49,649 bases of DNA. It comes from Anaerolineales bacterium (GTDB lineage Bacteria; Chloroflexota; Anaerolineae; 4572-78; J111). The notes beneath the pieces were generated by a model. That model made no database searches and was not told where the DNA came from. It saw nothing but the letters and a program-made list of their open reading frames with translations. Positions 48,380 to 49,649 of this stretch are shown piece by piece; the first letter of the stretch is position 1; the number at the start of each line of letters is the position of its first letter. Position numbers and translations under genes: made by a program. The DNA lies in NCBI GenBank assembly GCA_020634935.1, contig JACKAT010000040.1, positions 1 to 49,649 of the forward strand, read 5' to 3'.

Positions 48380-49093
48380 CTAGGTGTGGCGGCCGCCGTT
48401 GATGCTGATGATGGTGCCGGTAATATAACCGGACATCACCGGCGACAGCAGGAAGGCGGTGGCCCAGCCAATCTCCTCTTCCGAGGCAAAGCGGCGCAGG
48501 GGGATCGTCTGGAGAATCTTCTCTTTGACCGCGTCGGGGATTGATTTGACCATATCGGTTTCGGTGAAGCCGGGGGCGACGACGTTGGCCCGTACCTGGC
48601 TGCGCGCGCCTTCCAGGCCGATGGTCTTGGCCAGGCCGATCAACCCGGCTTTGGTGGCGGCATAGTTGGCCTGGCCGATGTTGCCCTGTTCGCCCACCAC
48701 CGAGCTAATGAAGACCAGCGCGCCGGCCTTGCGTTCGTACATGAGGGGGATGGCCGGCCGAATGGTGTTATAGACGCCGGTCAGGTTGGTGTTGATCACA
48801 TTGTCCCACATTTCATGGGTCATCCGTGACAACAGGGCGTCGTTGGTGATGCCGGCGTTGGCCACAATGCCATAGATGGGGCCTAGCTCGCGCTCGACTT
48901 GATCGACGGTGGCCGCCATCGCGTCGGGGTCGGTCACATCAGCCTGAATGGCTAAAGCGCCGTACTCGCCCTGGCCGCTGCGGTAGGTGTAAGCTACTTT
49001 CGCGCCGAGTTCCTCCAACAGCTTGACGATAGCCGCGCCAATACCTCGGTTACCGCCGGTGACTAGAACTACTTTGTCCTCAAGACCAAACAT
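48380..49093 (-). CDS. fabG: 3-oxoacyl-ACP reductase / acetoacetyl-CoA reductase (FabG-like)
   Basis: A 237-residue SDR. TGGNRGIG (12-19) is the cofactor motif, NAG (VANAGIT) and the catalytic Ser of SSVVG, with YAATK as the Tyr/Lys pair. VAPGFTETDM and the C-terminal TGTIISINGG are typical of FabG and of PhaB. It reduces 3-oxoacyl-ACP in fatty-acid synthesis or acetoacetyl-CoA in polyester synthesis; the two cannot be separated by sequence reading, and no acp or other fab gene is adjacent. AAGGAG lies about 7 bases before the ATG. The stop lies 27 bases from a GTGACCGTCAC arm of the dispersed repeat. Confidence 0.9.
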   Translation of the reverse strand: MFGLEDKVVLVTGGNRGIGAAIVKLLEELGAKVAYTYRSGQGEYGALAIQADVTDPDAMAATVDQVERELGPIYGIVANAGITNDALLSRMTHEMWDNVINTNLTGVYNTIRPAIPLMYERKAGALVFISSVVGEQGNIGQANYAATKAGLIGLAKTIGLEGARSQVRANVVAPGFTETDMVKSIPDAVKEKILQTIPLRRFASEEEIGWATAFLLSPVMSGYITGTIISINGGRHT

Positions 49094-49185
49094 ATATCTC
49101 TCCTTATACTATTAAATTGTATGGATAATATTTAACCGGACACTGCTGTGGGTCATGCCCGGGTTACGACCTTTTGAGTGGGTTA

Positions 49186-49239
49186 GAGTTCATAGAGTTC
49201 TTAGAGTTCATAGAGTTGGTAGAGTTCATAGGGTTGGTA
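49186..49239. repeat. 9-bp tandem array (GAGTTNNTA), six units
   Basis: GAGTTCATA, GAGTTCTTA, GAGTTCATA, GAGTTGGTA, GAGTTCATA, GGGTTGGTA. It lies about 90 bases 5' of fabG, in the same orientation to that gene as the array 5' of gnd. The stretch 49240-49377 shows nothing recognisable. Confidence 0.85.
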
Positions 49240-49377
49240 AAGGTTTGGTACGTCCCTAAGTTTAGGGCTTTTAAGTCAGGTTGGCTCCCGCCGGATTTGG
49301 CCATCCACACCAAACTTACCTACGCTATACGGGAAATCGTCCAATTCACGAATGGAATGAGAATGAATTAACTTGGG

Positions 49378-49473
49378 CATATCATTCCGAGCGATGAGCG
49401 AGAAATCCCGACAGCGTCGCGTTGCCAACCACCGTCTCAGGGATTTCTGCGCCTGCGGCTCCGAAATGACATG
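49378..49473. mobile_element. MITE-like hairpin element, copy C
   Basis: CATATCATTCCG (49378-49389) and CGAAATGACATG (from 49462) are the outer arms; GAGAAATCCC and AGGGATTTCT are the inner arms; ACAGCGTCGCGTTGCCAACC lies in the loop, as in copies A and B. Confidence 0.65.
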
Positions 49474-49509
49474 GTTCAAATACACCACTTATTAAATTCC
49501 CGTGTCATT

Positions 49510-49572
49510 AAACTCCACAAACTCCATAAACTCCACAAACTCCATAAACTCGACGAACTCCATAAACTCTAA
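49510..49572. repeat. 9-bp tandem array in reverse orientation (AAACTCCAY)
   Basis: AAACTCCAC, AAACTCCAT, AAACTCCAC, AAACTCCAT, AAACTCGAC, GAACTCCAT, AAACTCTAA. The reverse complement is GAGTTTRTG, the same family as at 40194 and 49186. It ends 2 bases before the stop codon of the last gene. Confidence 0.85.
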
Positions 49573-49574
49573 AC

Positions 49575-49649
49575 CTACTGGGCGTAGAAGCGCTCGCTGT
49601 TGAGCAGCACGTAGGCTCGGGCGGAACTGCCCTGGAAGATAATGCCCTC
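49575..49649 (-). CDS. C-terminal 24 residues of an unknown protein, cut by window edge
   Basis: On the minus strand the frame entering the window reads EGIIFQGSSARAYVLLNSERFYAQ (shown in two parts here: EGIIFQGSSARA and YVLLNSERFYAQ) and ends with TAG at 49575-49577. Too short to recognise. The composition is that of a real protein end, and it is the only frame that reaches the edge with a plausible sequence. Confidence 0.5.
   Translation of the reverse strand, partial: EGIIFQGSSARAYVLLNSERFYAQ

Overview
The window reads as a chromosomal piece of a moderately GC-rich bacterium, most likely a Chloroflexota (Anaerolineae-like). This assignment is inference: it rests on the mix of a Ycf45/SpoIIIAA-type R3H ATPase, a two-subunit 2-oxoacid:ferredoxin oxidoreductase with fused gamma-alpha subunit, CHAT/NTPase/TPR proteins, PKD-repeat surface proteins, and very many intergenic palindromes. 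No rRNA or tRNA gene was seen.

Layout. 1-8.5 kb: the end of a PKD-repeat surface protein, two signalling proteins (a stand-alone receiver and a receiver-histidine kinase), tyrS, and a GH5-like glycosidase with a LysM tail. 8.5-19.4 kb: aldo/keto reductase, a PTR1/FolM-type pteridine reductase, a GNAT-like protein, the R3H ATPase coupled to tmk, fmdB, gmk coupled to a rhomboid protease, and an oversized priA. 19.4-22.2 kb: a RusA-like resolvase coupled to a PD-(D/E)XK plus HEPN protein under its own promoter, followed by a divergent GTPase; this is the best candidate for an undescribed nuclease system. 22.3-26.3 kb: a lipoyl E2, an E3-like flavoprotein lacking both redox cysteines, and a DEAD-box helicase. 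26.4-32 kb: an MFS transporter, a decayed Lys-rich small-protein locus, a solitary sugar-binding lipoprotein, an HpcH/HpaI aldolase and aceK. 32-36.8 kb: a candidate small RNA with its own promoter and terminator, korA, korB and queG. 37-41.5 kb: PIG-L deacetylase, an SDR, a small conserved protein, gnd, and a peroxiredoxin fused to a cold-shock-like domain. 41.8-47.4 kb: a CHAT protease-NTPase-TPR gene broken by many frameshifts inside its TPR repeats, followed by a zinc-ribbon protein and a membrane protein, a plausible conflict/immunity module. 47.4-49.6 kb: repeat arrays, a fabG-like reductase and the edge of one more gene.

The second half, above all after 36 kb, is rich in repeats: three copies of a 92-100 bp hairpin element (one apparently inserted into another repeat with a CTAA duplication), a 352-bp nested inverted repeat with about 48-bp ends, a seven-copy palindrome array, a seven-copy 41-bp tandem array, three 9-bp arrays, tetranucleotide arrays, and short perfect palindromes with arms of 6-13 bp that even occur in the coding linker of the E2 protein.

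How the genes work together: korAB plus the aceK-encoded switch on isocitrate dehydrogenase suggest control of carbon flux around 2-oxoglutarate; tmk, gmk, priA and the RusA-like gene touch nucleotide supply and DNA repair; the CHAT module and the RusA/HEPN module are the accessory, possibly defensive, parts. All functions are read from sequence motifs only; no database search was possible.
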